64,000 bases of DNA from Crotophaga sulcirostris (taxonomy: Eukaryota; Chordata; Aves; Cuculiformes; Crotophagidae), in NCBI GenBank assembly GCA_013397455.1, contig VYZB01000212.1, positions 873,481 to 937,480 on the forward strand, written 5' to 3'. Shown here in pieces: positions 48,601 through 64,000 of this stretch. Positions within the stretch are counted from its first letter, which is position 1. Each line of letters starts with the position of its first letter. A model generated the notes under the pieces. The model ran no database searches. It was not told where the DNA came from and worked only from the letters and a program-made list of their open reading frames with translations. The position numbers were made by a program, and so were the translations under genes.

Positions 48601-51600
48601 GTTCCCACCCAGCTAAACACAGTGTCAGTGAAAAAGGTTTCTGAGAGGTCCAATCAGGAAAATGGCAGACAACCACTGTCTGTGTCACCACCTGGGGCAA
48701 ATACTTCTATATCCGTGCACCTATTTCAGTCCATGTGGATGGTGAGGTGATAGCAATGTCCCAATTTAATTGTCCATATGTTGCAAGACCTTTGTAACTG
48801 CTAACGTCTTCCTAGAAGGGACTCTTGCTCTGTGTGGAATGTTAGCTGCTCTACAGTACCACAGCACCAACTATTCTACAGTACTTGTGGCTACAGTTGA
48901 CGTGAGTTAGTATGACAGTTTAGTGATAATTATTTTTTTTGTTGTCTTGTTGTCTTTTCTTTCTATGCCAGCATGTATTTCTGCAATAATACATAATATA
49001 GGCTACTTATTTTGTGATAACACAGGATATTTGTTCTGACCAATGTGGACTTTTACCATAGTTACAGTTCTCCAATACCTTGTACTAACGTTTGGCACTG
49101 GAATTGTTATTTACTAACCAGAAGTATTTCTTCATTATTTAACTACCCAGCATTGAAAAGGAAGAAATGACTGTAAGCTTCTACAGTTTAGAATTAGATA
49201 GGGCAGAGACTGAGAGCTGTCTTTTGTATTTTATGCCTTTTGTCAGCAGCTTATTTACGAATGAGCAGGAGGAAAACGGAGAGTCACAAGACAGGTTGAC
49301 CTGTCTTGTTGAAAGATGGGTTTATAATACTGTAGTGCAGTTTTTTTGGGAAGCCAGTACTATGCAAAAACTCAAATTCACATAGTCTGTGGGTAAGTAA
49401 GGGGCTGGACATCTAGCTTGCATTTTGAAGTGCTGCTTGTTTGATGTTTGAGAAAGTAGGCTTGAAATTCACCAGTTTTTATTGTATCCTAGTAGTTTCA
49501 GATATGAGCAACTTACTCAAAAAAAAATAAATACAGGGATATTTTTTTTTTTCTTTCCGTATTTTAACTTTCAATTCAAAGATGAATTGTTTGAGGGCAT
49601 GCCTGTACTGATCCTTAGTAGACATCTTTTTACCTTGAAATAGGATGTGAGGTAAGCTTCTTTTCTGTTCAGATCTGGATTTTTAATGTTCAAATAAATC
49701 GTTAGATTTAGAGATTGGTGTTGCTGATGCCGCAGTGTTAAAGCTGGGCTTTTTAGGAGCAAGTGCACTCTGCAGGACTCCCAGAGGGGTGGAATGGGCT
49801 GCATTGGTCCTGGAGTCCAGTGCAGATCTCTCTGTCTGCCTGTCTAAGCATGGGGTGCATTTTATTGACCCTCTCTTCTCCAATGTAAATTCACAGTGTT
49901 GTGAATGTACTTAAAAGACTTCTTTAAAGGCAGATGCTTTGAAATGGTGCCTAACTAGGAGAGGGAGCTTATAGATGAGAGATAAAATTGCCTAGTGTTA
50001 TGGGTTGTTGGGAGGTATTTAGAGATGAAGGGTGCTGCCTGCTGAACAGACTGCAAGCAAGAGCAGCTGCGTGTGTGAGTAGCATAGAGGGAAGAGAGTT
50101 AGGGTGGAGGAGCATGACAAGAATTGAGCTGGCAGGAGTGTCCAGGTCTTCTTCCGAATGCTTGGCTTAAATCCAAATGTTTGCTGCGCCTACATGGATC
50201 TGCTTCTCTCACGCTGTGTCTTAGCAGCTGCCTTGAACGCACAGCCATGTTGTACCAGGGCAGAGGGAGCATGGTACTGTTCGGTGCTGTATCTGGCTGC
50301 CCAAAATAACAAGTACTGTCCAGCCACTTCAGGACTGCTCAGGGAAATGCCTTTGGCTTAAAACAGCAAGATTGGACAATGCAGTTATGATGTTGGCAAT
50401 TAAAATAATTTTTTTTTGCATGCTTCTGCAGCAGTGAAGAGCCACTTGCTCATCTTTTTGGAAAAAGGTACAGTGCTAAATTAATAAGTAAATATCTGAC
50501 AGTAGCTGTTTTATGTTGTCAGTAAGTTTTCAGCGTGAAACATGCTGCCTGGACTTCTGTGACACACTTTTCACTGCATGCTGTACTTTTAGGCTCACCT
50601 GAGGAGGGTGACTACTTTGCCTGTTCTTGGGGAGCTGTGAGATCCAGCACAAAAAACCCCAAGACTAACCCTGTAGCTCAGGAGCCAAGAGTGGGAGGGG
50701 AGAGGTAGAGGTGTAACAGAACATATTCTAACCTGTCATAGTGAGACAAGGCTCAACTCGACCACTTCACTCAGTCTGAGTGGACGCATGTTCAGATATA
50801 GTTGTTTTCTTACCCTCGGTTGGAGAATGTCAGGGTGCGCCAGCCAACAACACTTTGTTTATGAAGTAGTTTTTAGCTAGTAACATCATCACTGTGCTTG
50901 AGCACCCACCCTGTTCCCCAAACCAGGCTCCCTCTTCCTAAAGATCAAGTCGGTACTCAAAGGAACCTGTTTTTTGTCATTAGAAGATGTGAAAGCAAAA
51001 ATGATGGAGATCCTCAACAGCCTTTCAGAAAATGACCTGCAGAATTTCTTTGAATGTTGACAGCATCGTGTGCAACTGTGTGTCAACTCAGAAGGGAACT
51101 ATGTTGAAGGTGATTGTAGCTGATTTTCTTAATTTGTTGAAGAGTTACAGGTACAGTCCCTTTTTTTTGTGTTGGAACTAAGATGCCCTGAGTATTGGTT
51201 TTACTAAGTGTAACAGTGTCTGGCGTCATGATCCAAATCTTTTGGAGCAAGCCTTGTTCCTTTTATCTTCTTTGTTTCTGTTTTCCCCATTCCCACTTGT
51301 TATGCAGCTAATATTGCTTCGACCCTCCAAGTTCTTGAAAGTCATTGATGCCAAGGGCAGTAGAAGAGGCTGAAATGGCACCAGAGTTGAAAAAGATTCT
51401 GGAGTGATATTCCCTGATGAATTGAGAGGGGAAGATAGTAATAGAAAGGTTGATAAAGTGGAATGATGAAAGTGTGTACCAGGAAGCTATTGAAAAGACA
51501 GAGACCAGTATGACAGGAGGTTCAAGGGACTGGGGTTGTTGAGGCTAGAGAGCTAGGGGTGATGCCAGAATGTGAATAAAGGATACTGCATCTTGACTGA

Positions 51601-53063
51601 GGAAAAGAAGATGGGGAACTGCTGAGATGATACATGGTCTTGCTGCTCTAGTGCTTTCACCTCCTCTTTTGTCCGTTTATCCAGCTTTTTTTTTAATCTC
51701 TGCTGAAAGGAATAGGGAATGGGGGAGTCTGAGAGCAGGGAAGGAGTAAATGAGTAAACAGGTCGACAAAACCCAGCCGAACTTCTGTGTCTTGTCTGAA
51801 ACGCAGCCCAGCCTCACTGGTGGGGCATGTCTTGATGCTGTGGTTCAACTGTGTTGTTATTGCCACAAACTGAGTATGGAGTCGTTGTCTGTCAGGTAAA
51901 TTAATCTTTTTCTTGCTTAATCTTATCCTTTTGACTAATTAAACATAGAGACACTTTGCTGTGTGCACAGAGGCTGTGGTATGAGTTTAACATCTAAGAG
52001 CGCTTCTTCACTCAAAATGGTGAATATTTGAAGTGTTTTGGAGCATGCTGAGGCAGAGTTATTGTGTGTATTAGCACTAAATTGGTCTGTTTTACAAGGA
52101 AAAAGGATTTTCTTGAACAAAGAAGAATTTTATGGTGTTTAATTTCCTTGGTAGAAAATAAAGAGGGGTTAGAGAGATGAAGGTGCTGTGTTTAGAAATA
52201 AGCGGAGAAGAAGGGGGAAAGAAATATTGTGAGTCTTGAAGAAATTATGGCCTAATGTCTGTCTTTACCTGTCCCCTGTTCAGAAACTTTACTGTGACTT
52301 TGCAGTGACCCTTATTCCTTGGAGTTCATTGACTTGAGGTAATTGAGTCTTGGGCAAATAAATCCTAATAATTGTCTGATGTGTGCATTTGTTTATTTCC
52401 AAAGTAATACCTCTTTCTTTATATAAGAAAAGATTAACTGCTAAAGTAAAAATTTAAACCAGATCATGAATTTCTTATAGAAGAATTGAGGCTGCGAACA
52501 AAGTTGTAACTATTTATAAATAATTTTATTAAGTTTTTAAGAAAGCAAATGATACAGTCAAAAGAACTTGGATACATACCATAGAAAATTAAAATGTTTG
52601 TTGTCATAAAAAAAGTTAGCTATAAGGGTTTTGGAAAAAAATAATATAATTATTTATATAAACCTTGGACTTTACAAAGGTCACAGACTTTAAGATGCTT
52701 TGTACCTACTGACAAAATTTGGTAATCTGGGAAACCAAAATCTAAAATAATAGAGATATTTGATCGTTTTGCTGTGCAATGAACTTATTCTAAAGAATTG
52801 AATGGCATTCAGTAGCTAATGTTGGTGGTTTCAGTCCATTTCCTTGTTGACTTGTGACTGCGTCTCTCACAAATTTCTGTGTTGTCAAGCAAGTAAACCA
52901 AATTTTAAATCAGAATGACAAATGAACTGTTAATCCCTTCAGGGCAGGGCTGAGGGAGGAAGGGGAGGGCAGGGGAAAGTTTGCTCTGCCAGAGTGAATA
53001 AACAGAGTATTTCAGTTTTCTGTGCAGCTTGTCTGACTCCCATTTAATAAGTGTTGCTCCAGC

Positions 53064-53115
53064 ATACTTTAGAATATACTTTAGAAAGGATATACTTTTA
53101 GAAAGTATAGCTGGA
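53064..53115 (+). repeat. short imperfect tandem repeat
   Basis: Three near copies of ATACTTT(T)AGAA occur in succession with spacers of one to a few bases. Confidence 0.7.
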
Positions 53116-54429
53116 TTAATCATTAAAATAACCTCGTTAGTTTTAAAACTGTAAAAAAAGTAAAGGGAAAGTACCTTGTAAATTACTGAGCAAGGAGGGA
53201 CTTTTTATTAGGTTTTGCACAGAAAATCTGATTCCCGTCGGTGATCTGATGGTGGTGATGTTTCTCAGGGTGCAGACAGAAGTCTGGATGGCTTGCATCT
53301 CAAGAACAAGGCTGACGCTCTCAGGCCGTTAGCCATTGGGAAATGTTATGCACAGCCCTCTTAAAATCTTCTGGCATCTGTTTTACATACCATGTACTCC
53401 GATCTTTTAGAGATTCCTGTAAGGTTTCACTCTACAGCTGCCTTACCCTTGGAATCTCCTTCAGTCCCTGCCCTTCCCTCCCAGAGCTTTCCCTGCCTCT
53501 TCTGCCATATGGACCACATTGCCCCAGAAGGTGGTGTGAGCAACAGACAGCAAGTCTGAGGAGGATCGACTTGCTGATAAGCTACTCTTCGTTTGCTCTG
53601 ATGTAGAGTTGTAGTTTTGCTTGAGTCTGAGGAAAAAAAAAAGAACAAGTTTTATATCTTCTGGGAGAAAAGAGAAACTCTTGGGAGGAGAGCAGCGAAG
53701 CTTGAAAAAAGATGTTTATGATATAAAATACAGAGCACATGAACAATGATTCATTAGTAAGTGCTTCAAAGAAAAGCATATTTGCTCCAAAATGGAAGGA
53801 TTTGTAGACCAGATGCTCCAAAAGCTGAAACACCCACCATGCTCTCACTCTTCTTCACCATGTTGTGACTTCTGACTCCTATCGTTAGCCCCTACCTGCC
53901 ATTCTGTATGCAGAGTGCTGTCTTGCTTTCTCACTGTCTGGAAGTGAGCGTAAGAAGCTGCCAGTATTTTGAGTATGTTGTGTGATGGGATATATTTGTT
54001 CTCTAGGGATGAATTTAGTATACTGTGAAGTCTCCTCAGATTTTCTAGGATGACAGTAGGTAAGTAGGAAGCTTTCAGAACAAATGAAATGGGGTCCTAA
54101 TCCCAGTTAGAGGAGCATCATACAACCTATAAATCAAAAGGTTTGAGAGAGGAAAAAGGTGAATTAAGCCACGCTTATGCCTCTCTAGTTCTAATGAAAT
54201 TTGTGTTGCCACAGAACCGTCTCTCAGTGTGTTTTTGCAAGTTACCTAGACTCTTCTTTAAATCACACTTCCAAAATGCAACCAAAGTGGTCATACCACA
54301 TTTGGTATGAGCAGGATCATGAGGGCATGACTGGGGATGTGTTCAGGTCTTTCATTCTTCTTGTGTGTGGGCTAACAGCCCACTGATTTTACTGGTTATA
54401 GTAGCTGAATGCTGATGAGGCATTCTGTA

Positions 54430-54593
54430 GATCCAGGGAAGTGATTGAGTCACTATCCCTGGAGGTATTTAGAAGATGTGTAGATATGGTGCTTATGGAC
54501 ATGGTTTAGAGGTGGAGAGAGCAGTGTTAAGGTTTATGGTTGTACTTGATGATCTTAAAGGTCTTTTGCAACCCAAATGATTCTATGATTGTA
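54430..54593 (+). mobile_element. old CR1 3' fragment
   Basis: Contains CACTATCCCTGGAGGTATTT, TGTACTTGATGATCTTAAAG and the terminal ATGATTCTATGATTGTA. Moderately diverged. Confidence 0.85.
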
Positions 54594-55971
54594 TAGATCA
54601 TTGGCAAAAAATTACTGAACTCAGCTGTGACAGAGCAAAAAAACCCATGTGGTACTGCTTCAGGAAAATACTTGGATAAGCCCAGCTTTGTAGTCTGGCT
54701 ACCCTTACCTGCCTGGGCTGCTTGGCGCCAGAGGGCTGTAGTGATCCGTTGGTCACTAAGTACCCTAAGTCATTAAATTTCTACGAAGGCTTCTGCTCTT
54801 AGCTTCATTTCTGGCATAATGCTTATAGTAGAGTTTGGAAGAGCATCCTCAGAGGACATTCATGTGGGTTTTGTATCTGTGCCAGTGGGATTATCGTGGT
54901 GGCTGATAATAGGGTGCTGGGTATTCAGTGCAATATCCAAGGCAATGTGAAGGAGACTACTGCAGGGCACTAGAATTTTAACTCTAGTTTTACTTTGCTA
55001 AATGTAATTAGAATTTAATATTTTTTAGTGTCAAAAAACATCTCAAAAATTTCATGGTTTTGGAAATGCTTTGGGAAAGGGCATTTAAAATGGGAACTGC
55101 GGAGCAAATTTTTACAAACTCTGTCCACATACTGTGTTTTCAAAAAGTCCCAGTTTTTCCACCGTCCTGTTGCCATGCTAGTAACAGAAACAGAAGGTTA
55201 TTTTTCCCCAGCTCTTTTCACCTGGTGCATGAAAAACATAGACAAATTATATTATTAAGTGATTAATTGCAGTATTGTGTGCCAAATTCAAGATAAACAA
55301 AAAAAAATCTCTAGAACTACAGTAGGAGTTTTGTATTACATCTCTGCAAAGAACATAAAGGATCATGATTCGTGCTTTATCTTCTTCTCTGCAATTGCTC
55401 ATGATTGCCACAAACAAATCCTGTATTCTGCAGGATAGAAAGCCGTGAGGGAGGGATTGCATGTTGAGAGGGACTTATATGTGTGCGGTTCACCATTACT
55501 TTCTGAACAAAATGGAAATTGTTGGAACAAACACCTTTTAAACAAATGAAAAATAGCTTAGATTCAGTAATAGTGATTTTGTGCTTGCATTTTTATTTTT
55601 ATTTGTGTTTGTATCTAAATGGTTGAGGTGATCAAGAAAGAAATCTATTCTTGTAATATATTTGGTGGTGGTCATTTGCTTAGTTTAGTAGAACAAATAG
55701 AATAGCAAAAAAACCTGTCATAATTTTAATTAGGATAAATTAATTCTGTAGTTCATTTTTTTGCCTTAGATGGAGAGATAGGAAGAGGTTTTGGGCTTAT
55801 GCCAGAGCATATATTCTCCATTTATGAAGCACTGGCATGGAGCTTGTACTGTCTTATGGGATGCCACTCCAGTGTGCAGGAATTTAACACAGGCTAAAAC
55901 TTTTGATCCAATTTAGAACTCCATAGAGATCTTTTCAAAGATAGTTTTGAATTATTTTTATTTTTTTTATG

Positions 55972-55985
55972 CAGATAGCTATCTG
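55972..55985 (+). repeat. perfect 14-bp palindrome with divergent GATA motifs
   Basis: CAGATAGCTATCTG equals its own reverse complement and holds two overlapping AGATAG half-sites. A diverged partial copy (GAATAGCCATCTGAAT) follows directly. It could be a GATA-factor site or chance. Confidence 0.4.
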
Positions 55986-58900
55986 AATAGCCATCTGAAT
56001 TAGTACAAAACCTATTACTTCAATGTTAGTCCTCATTTTTGGTTTCTGTTTTTCTGTCTTCAGTTAATTACTTCATGGTCACTTCACTTCTGTGGTTGAA
56101 TTTCATCATCATTTGGTTTCCATTCAATATGTTCCACTATCCCACTGTCCTGTCTCTTATATAGGAATTCCCTTTAGAAGTGAATTTCAGGTTGTCTGAC
56201 TTGCACAAGAGCAAGACCTCTCTGGAGACTGTTACAATTTGTAGTAGCTGAGTATGATCTGCACTAGTAGGTAGTATTCATCATGGTGATTTTCCGTGCT
56301 GTTGATGTGTGTGGTTTTTGCATTGACAGTTTCAGGGCAGAATGAGGATAGTGACTGTTGTCACTTTTATGCTTGTACCACTTCAAGAGTATTCCAGAAG
56401 AAGAGAGGCTGACGATTGTGTAGGGAATATCTTCAATATCTTTCCTTCATCCTTCTGTCTTTTCTGCATCTCTCTGAAAGTGGATTTCAGAGTAATGACT
56501 TTATGTCTATTCTCCCTTTTTTCCAGTTTCTTCTCTTGCACAGGAAAGGAAAGGTAACAGGATTCTCCTGAACTGCAGTCCCTAGGTCCTTCATGTTTGT
56601 TTCAGGACTGATGTGCTGGAAAAATAGTTGTTTAAACCTATGCATGCTGTTAGTGCTTCAGTTCTGTGCTCTGGATGTGGAGCCATGCACACGTACCTAT
56701 CCGTTAATGTAGAAGGTAATGCAGGTGCTTGTGCAATGTTCCAAGTATTAGAGGAGATACTCCTGTTGGAAAGCTACTGTTGTACTGAGCTGCTGCCTGC
56801 CTGCCTTCTTCCTCTGTGACTAGCAGTGGCAAGCAAGCTGTACGAGGAGGTTGCAGGAGAACCAGCTCCTGCTAATTGACAACATCCCTTTGACACTGCA
56901 GGGATGCTGAACATAGGAACTTGGCCACATGTGTGTCTGTGACTTAGTGAGAAGCAGTAAATGTCTACTGTGTTACTTTTTTTTTTTTAATTGGCAAATA
57001 TGTTCACATTGATTTGTTCCTCTTGAAAGTGTTTTCTATCAGCATTTCAGTCATTCAGCTTCTCTCAAGGAAGCAACGTTTTAACTTTTTCACAACGTTA
57101 CTGAAAGAAATCCTTCAGTGAAACTGACTCCACTGGGTTTGTAGCAGGATGAAGCCACTTCGATTTTCTGACGACTTTACATAATCTAACTAGTGAATGA
57201 TAGTGATTATTAACTGCCTGCAAAAGAGAAGTGTTAAAAGTCTGGAGGATTTGTCTTGTAAAAGCTCTTTAGTTCTTGAAGTAATCGTGCTTTTGGTTGT
57301 AGAATGTTTTATTTTATGATAACCTCTAAATATCTTTGCAAATCCACTTGTCCTTTCTGTGCTTTCCCCTATCCTTCCCTCTCCCTGCAAAAAGAGTGCT
57401 CTGAGGGAGGTGTGCTTTAACACAGAGACCTGCTGGTGCAGTTTGGAGCATAATGCACAACCGTGTTCCTGAGTGAGTTAGTCTCTTACAAAATGTAGCC
57501 ACTCAGACCATAGGAAGAAATATGAAGTCTTGCTTCAAAACCAAGTCCCTGCTTCTGGCAAAAACCAGAAGCATGTAAATGCGGGAAGATGCATTTAGCA
57601 TTCAGACTCCTGTGGGAATTTAACTGGGGACAAGGAATAAGCATTGAAGCCAGTAATAATTTCTGTATCTGGAAGATGGAAATTAGGGGTAATAATTTAA
57701 ATAATACTTAGGGTTTTTTTTTTCCCCACACAACTTACGTAAGAATTATTTGTTTTGCAAACAATTACATTTACAAAGAAGTATAATATTCTACTTCAAT
57801 AGCAGAGGGAAAGTTGAAGCTCCTGTGTGTGTTTGGTGTGCCTGCAGTTGCTCAGTTCCTAGCGTGTGCTTTCTTGTGTGTGAACTCTCTGTGTCTTTTC
57901 TTGTCTTTTGTCTTATGGACAGATGTGCTTTCTCAGAACAGAAGGCTTCATTCTTCCATGCCCTGCCTGATGTGTCCAGATGTAGCTAGAGTGCTCAATT
58001 CCTAGCAGAACCAGAAGTGGTTTATGAGTGAATATGACTAAATAGCTTTCTGTGCCAGGCTATATTCAGTAACTGGATAAAATCTTGGCTTTGGCTTCAA
58101 CTGCTACTAGAAACCTTCTTAACTATATACTGACAAAAATGAGGATGTTTCAGACTTTAAGGTTGGTGAGTGAATGAAATGTTACAGGGAACTGCAAACT
58201 AAGAGTTTTTCATAGAATGCCACGTGTACCCCCTTAGCTTTATTGTTTTCACCATGATTCGTGAGTTTTGTATAAGATCTGGGGATAGCAGACAGTCCCA
58301 GGCTTGTTATTCAATAAGAGCATAAAAACTCTGAAACGTTCCTTGTCAACTGAACTCAAATTTGCTTTTCACCAAAACATTTAGTTGGTCTCCCTCTCAA
58401 AAATGTCAGTATCAGCCATAATGTCCTTGAACATTTTTTCCATATGAATTAAAAGACCTAAAACGTGGCATTATTTCCTCCTTTTGAAGTGAATACTTTG
58501 CAAAGTAGATTTCCGTGTTTTTTTTAAAGAACCTTTTGCATAACTTGCAGGCACTACGGTGATAGTGGATATACTGTCTGGAAGCTCATGAATTTATTTT
58601 TTGGAGAAAGCATCATTATTCTTGCAAGATACTACTCAGATTTTTTTTCCTGTCATGGGCCTTTGGAGGATGGACATATTGGTTATTGAAGGCCCATACA
58701 GGAGCTCTGCGAGTGCTTACAATGTTTGATTTGTAAGGATATGCAATGTGTTGTTCAGCTGTAGTGACTATGAAGATACAGTATAACATGGTGGAGACTA
58801 GTAAAACAGGATCTCTTCTTTCAATATCATCCTTATTAAAAATACCTTTGGAGGATGGAGATATGAGTACAAATTTCTCTTGAAAATCCACATCAATGTT

Positions 58901-59456
58901 TTTACATGCACATTTTAAATTTGACTGTTTGTGTCTACAAACCTAATTCAGGGATTTAGATTTGATCAGCAAGTAGAAGTTCAGGCAAGACACTGTTCAG
59001 TATCTGCCAAGGTATCTCTGAATTACTGAGTTCCAGACTGAGTGAATGAAAAAGCTGTCATGTCGATGACTGTTAAATCTTAACATTTGTTGATTTATAT
59101 TTTGTGTAATTTTAAGTCTTGTGTACTGAGAACGAGGAGGAGCTCAGTCCATTGACATGAAGGAAAGCTTGGAGCTGAGAATTAATAGAACTGTGCTTTT
59201 ACTTTGAATAAAAGATAAATGGGTTACTTTTAATAGAGGACACCAATTGAAGCAATCTTAATTTCCATGCTGCTTTACCCTACTATTCAGAAAGGGGTTT
59301 TTTTTACAGAAGATGGCAACCAGGTTTTTTTTAACCTTCATTACCATTACCTGTACAGCTGCTTCATTTATATGCCTGTTTTCTAGTTCAAGGGTTAAGT
59401 CTTGTAATAGACGAGGATATTTCAATCAATCTCAAATATTTGCTTACTGACACTTA

Positions 59457-59553
59457 GGGAAATGGTTTAGTGGTCCACTTGGCAGTGTTTGGTTTGTGGT
59501 TGGACTCGATGATCTAAACAGTCTTTTCCAACTTAAACGATTCTTTCGTTCTA
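59457..59553 (+). mobile_element. short CR1 3'-terminal fragment
   Basis: GGTTGGACTCGATGATCTAA then CAGTCTTTTCCAACTTAAAC and a decayed ATTCTTTCGTTCT tail form the last 100 bases or so of a CR1. Confidence 0.8.
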
Positions 59554-60023
59554 TTAATGCCTGATTTCAACTACCTAAATCACTTTTAAGAACGCAGCTT
59601 CTAAGAACCTCTTCTGTTTTCATCTTTTCAGTTATCTCCTTTTTAATCCTTTTTTATTCTTTCACTTTTTGGCTGTTAGCACAATTTGGATATGTTGCTT
59701 AAACGGATAGAACTGAACAAAATGTTTTTTCTTCTTTTTTACATATAAGGTGGAAAGAATGTTGTCCTCTTTGTGAGTGTTTTAGCATAATGTGTTGCCC
59801 AAGAGGCTATCATAACATGGAAATTAATTTGTTTTCCAATGGTAATGTTCATATGCTTCATGTTAAGTCAGCAAGAAATTTCACATGACTTAAAATTTTA
59901 GAAAGTTTGCTGTATACAAAAATGTATTTCAGATTCCATGTATTCAGTCACGTGAAAAGTTAATGAAGTTTTGAGATGTGCTTTAAGTATTTTTTTCAAA
60001 GTTAACCTGAATGGCAAGGATAA

Positions 60024-64000
<3,977 letters not shown>

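Noticed and set aside
51520..51590. CR1-like words (GGGACTGGGGTTGTTGAGGC)
   Set aside because: Match too short and not followed by the expected neighbouring CR1 blocks.

Overview
The window reads as avian (or at least archosaur/sauropsid) nuclear DNA. It is dense in CR1 LINE 3' ends with their characteristic 8-bp terminal repeats, contains two CpG-island promoters, and has large AT-rich non-coding stretches and vertebrate GT-AG introns. I see no bacterial operon, phage, CRISPR or rRNA/tRNA locus. The species cannot be fixed from the sequence alone.

Layout. Positions 1-81 on the minus strand hold the first coding exon of ING3, which runs off the left edge. Its CpG-island promoter covers about 82-465 and carries ZNF143/THAP11-type elements and GC boxes, followed by a 65-bp tandem duplication. 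From about 620 to 26,689 is a long intergenic interval with no supportable gene, only CR1 fragments, a microsatellite and purine tracts. An assembly gap (26,690-27,304) removes the upstream side of the second CpG island (27,305-about 28,020), which is the TSPAN12 5' end. TSPAN12 is on the plus strand and the two genes are divergent (head to head), with about 27 kb between promoters.

TSPAN12. Four coding exons can be placed exactly: 27803-27868, 42956-43038, 43682-43817 and 60048-60122. Together they encode residues 1-120 of an approximately 305-residue tetraspanin, from the N-terminus through TM1, the small extracellular loop, TM2, TM3 and into the start of the large extracellular loop. All junctions are GT-AG and the phases match. 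The remaining exons lie beyond position 64,000. The intervening introns are about 15.1 kb, 0.64 kb and 16.2 kb, contain further CR1 copies, and include two MIR-like scraps.

Functional context (known family biology): ING3 is a PHD-finger subunit of the NuA4/TIP60 acetyltransferase complex. TSPAN12 is a membrane co-factor of Norrin/Frizzled-4 signalling and an ADAM10 partner. They share a neighbourhood but there is no evidence that they act together.

Most noteworthy: (i) start-codon architecture before the TSPAN12 ATG (a two-codon uORF plus a strong-context overlapping uORF); (ii) an exon-like, phase-compatible open segment in intron 3 (45245-45334) followed by an AATAAA, which could be a cryptic alternative terminal exon or a decayed insertion; (iii) the 65-bp duplication beside the ING3 promoter; (iv) possible ancient MIR remnants; (v) CR1 copies directly beside TSPAN12 exons. 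None of these could be tested here against databases or transcripts.
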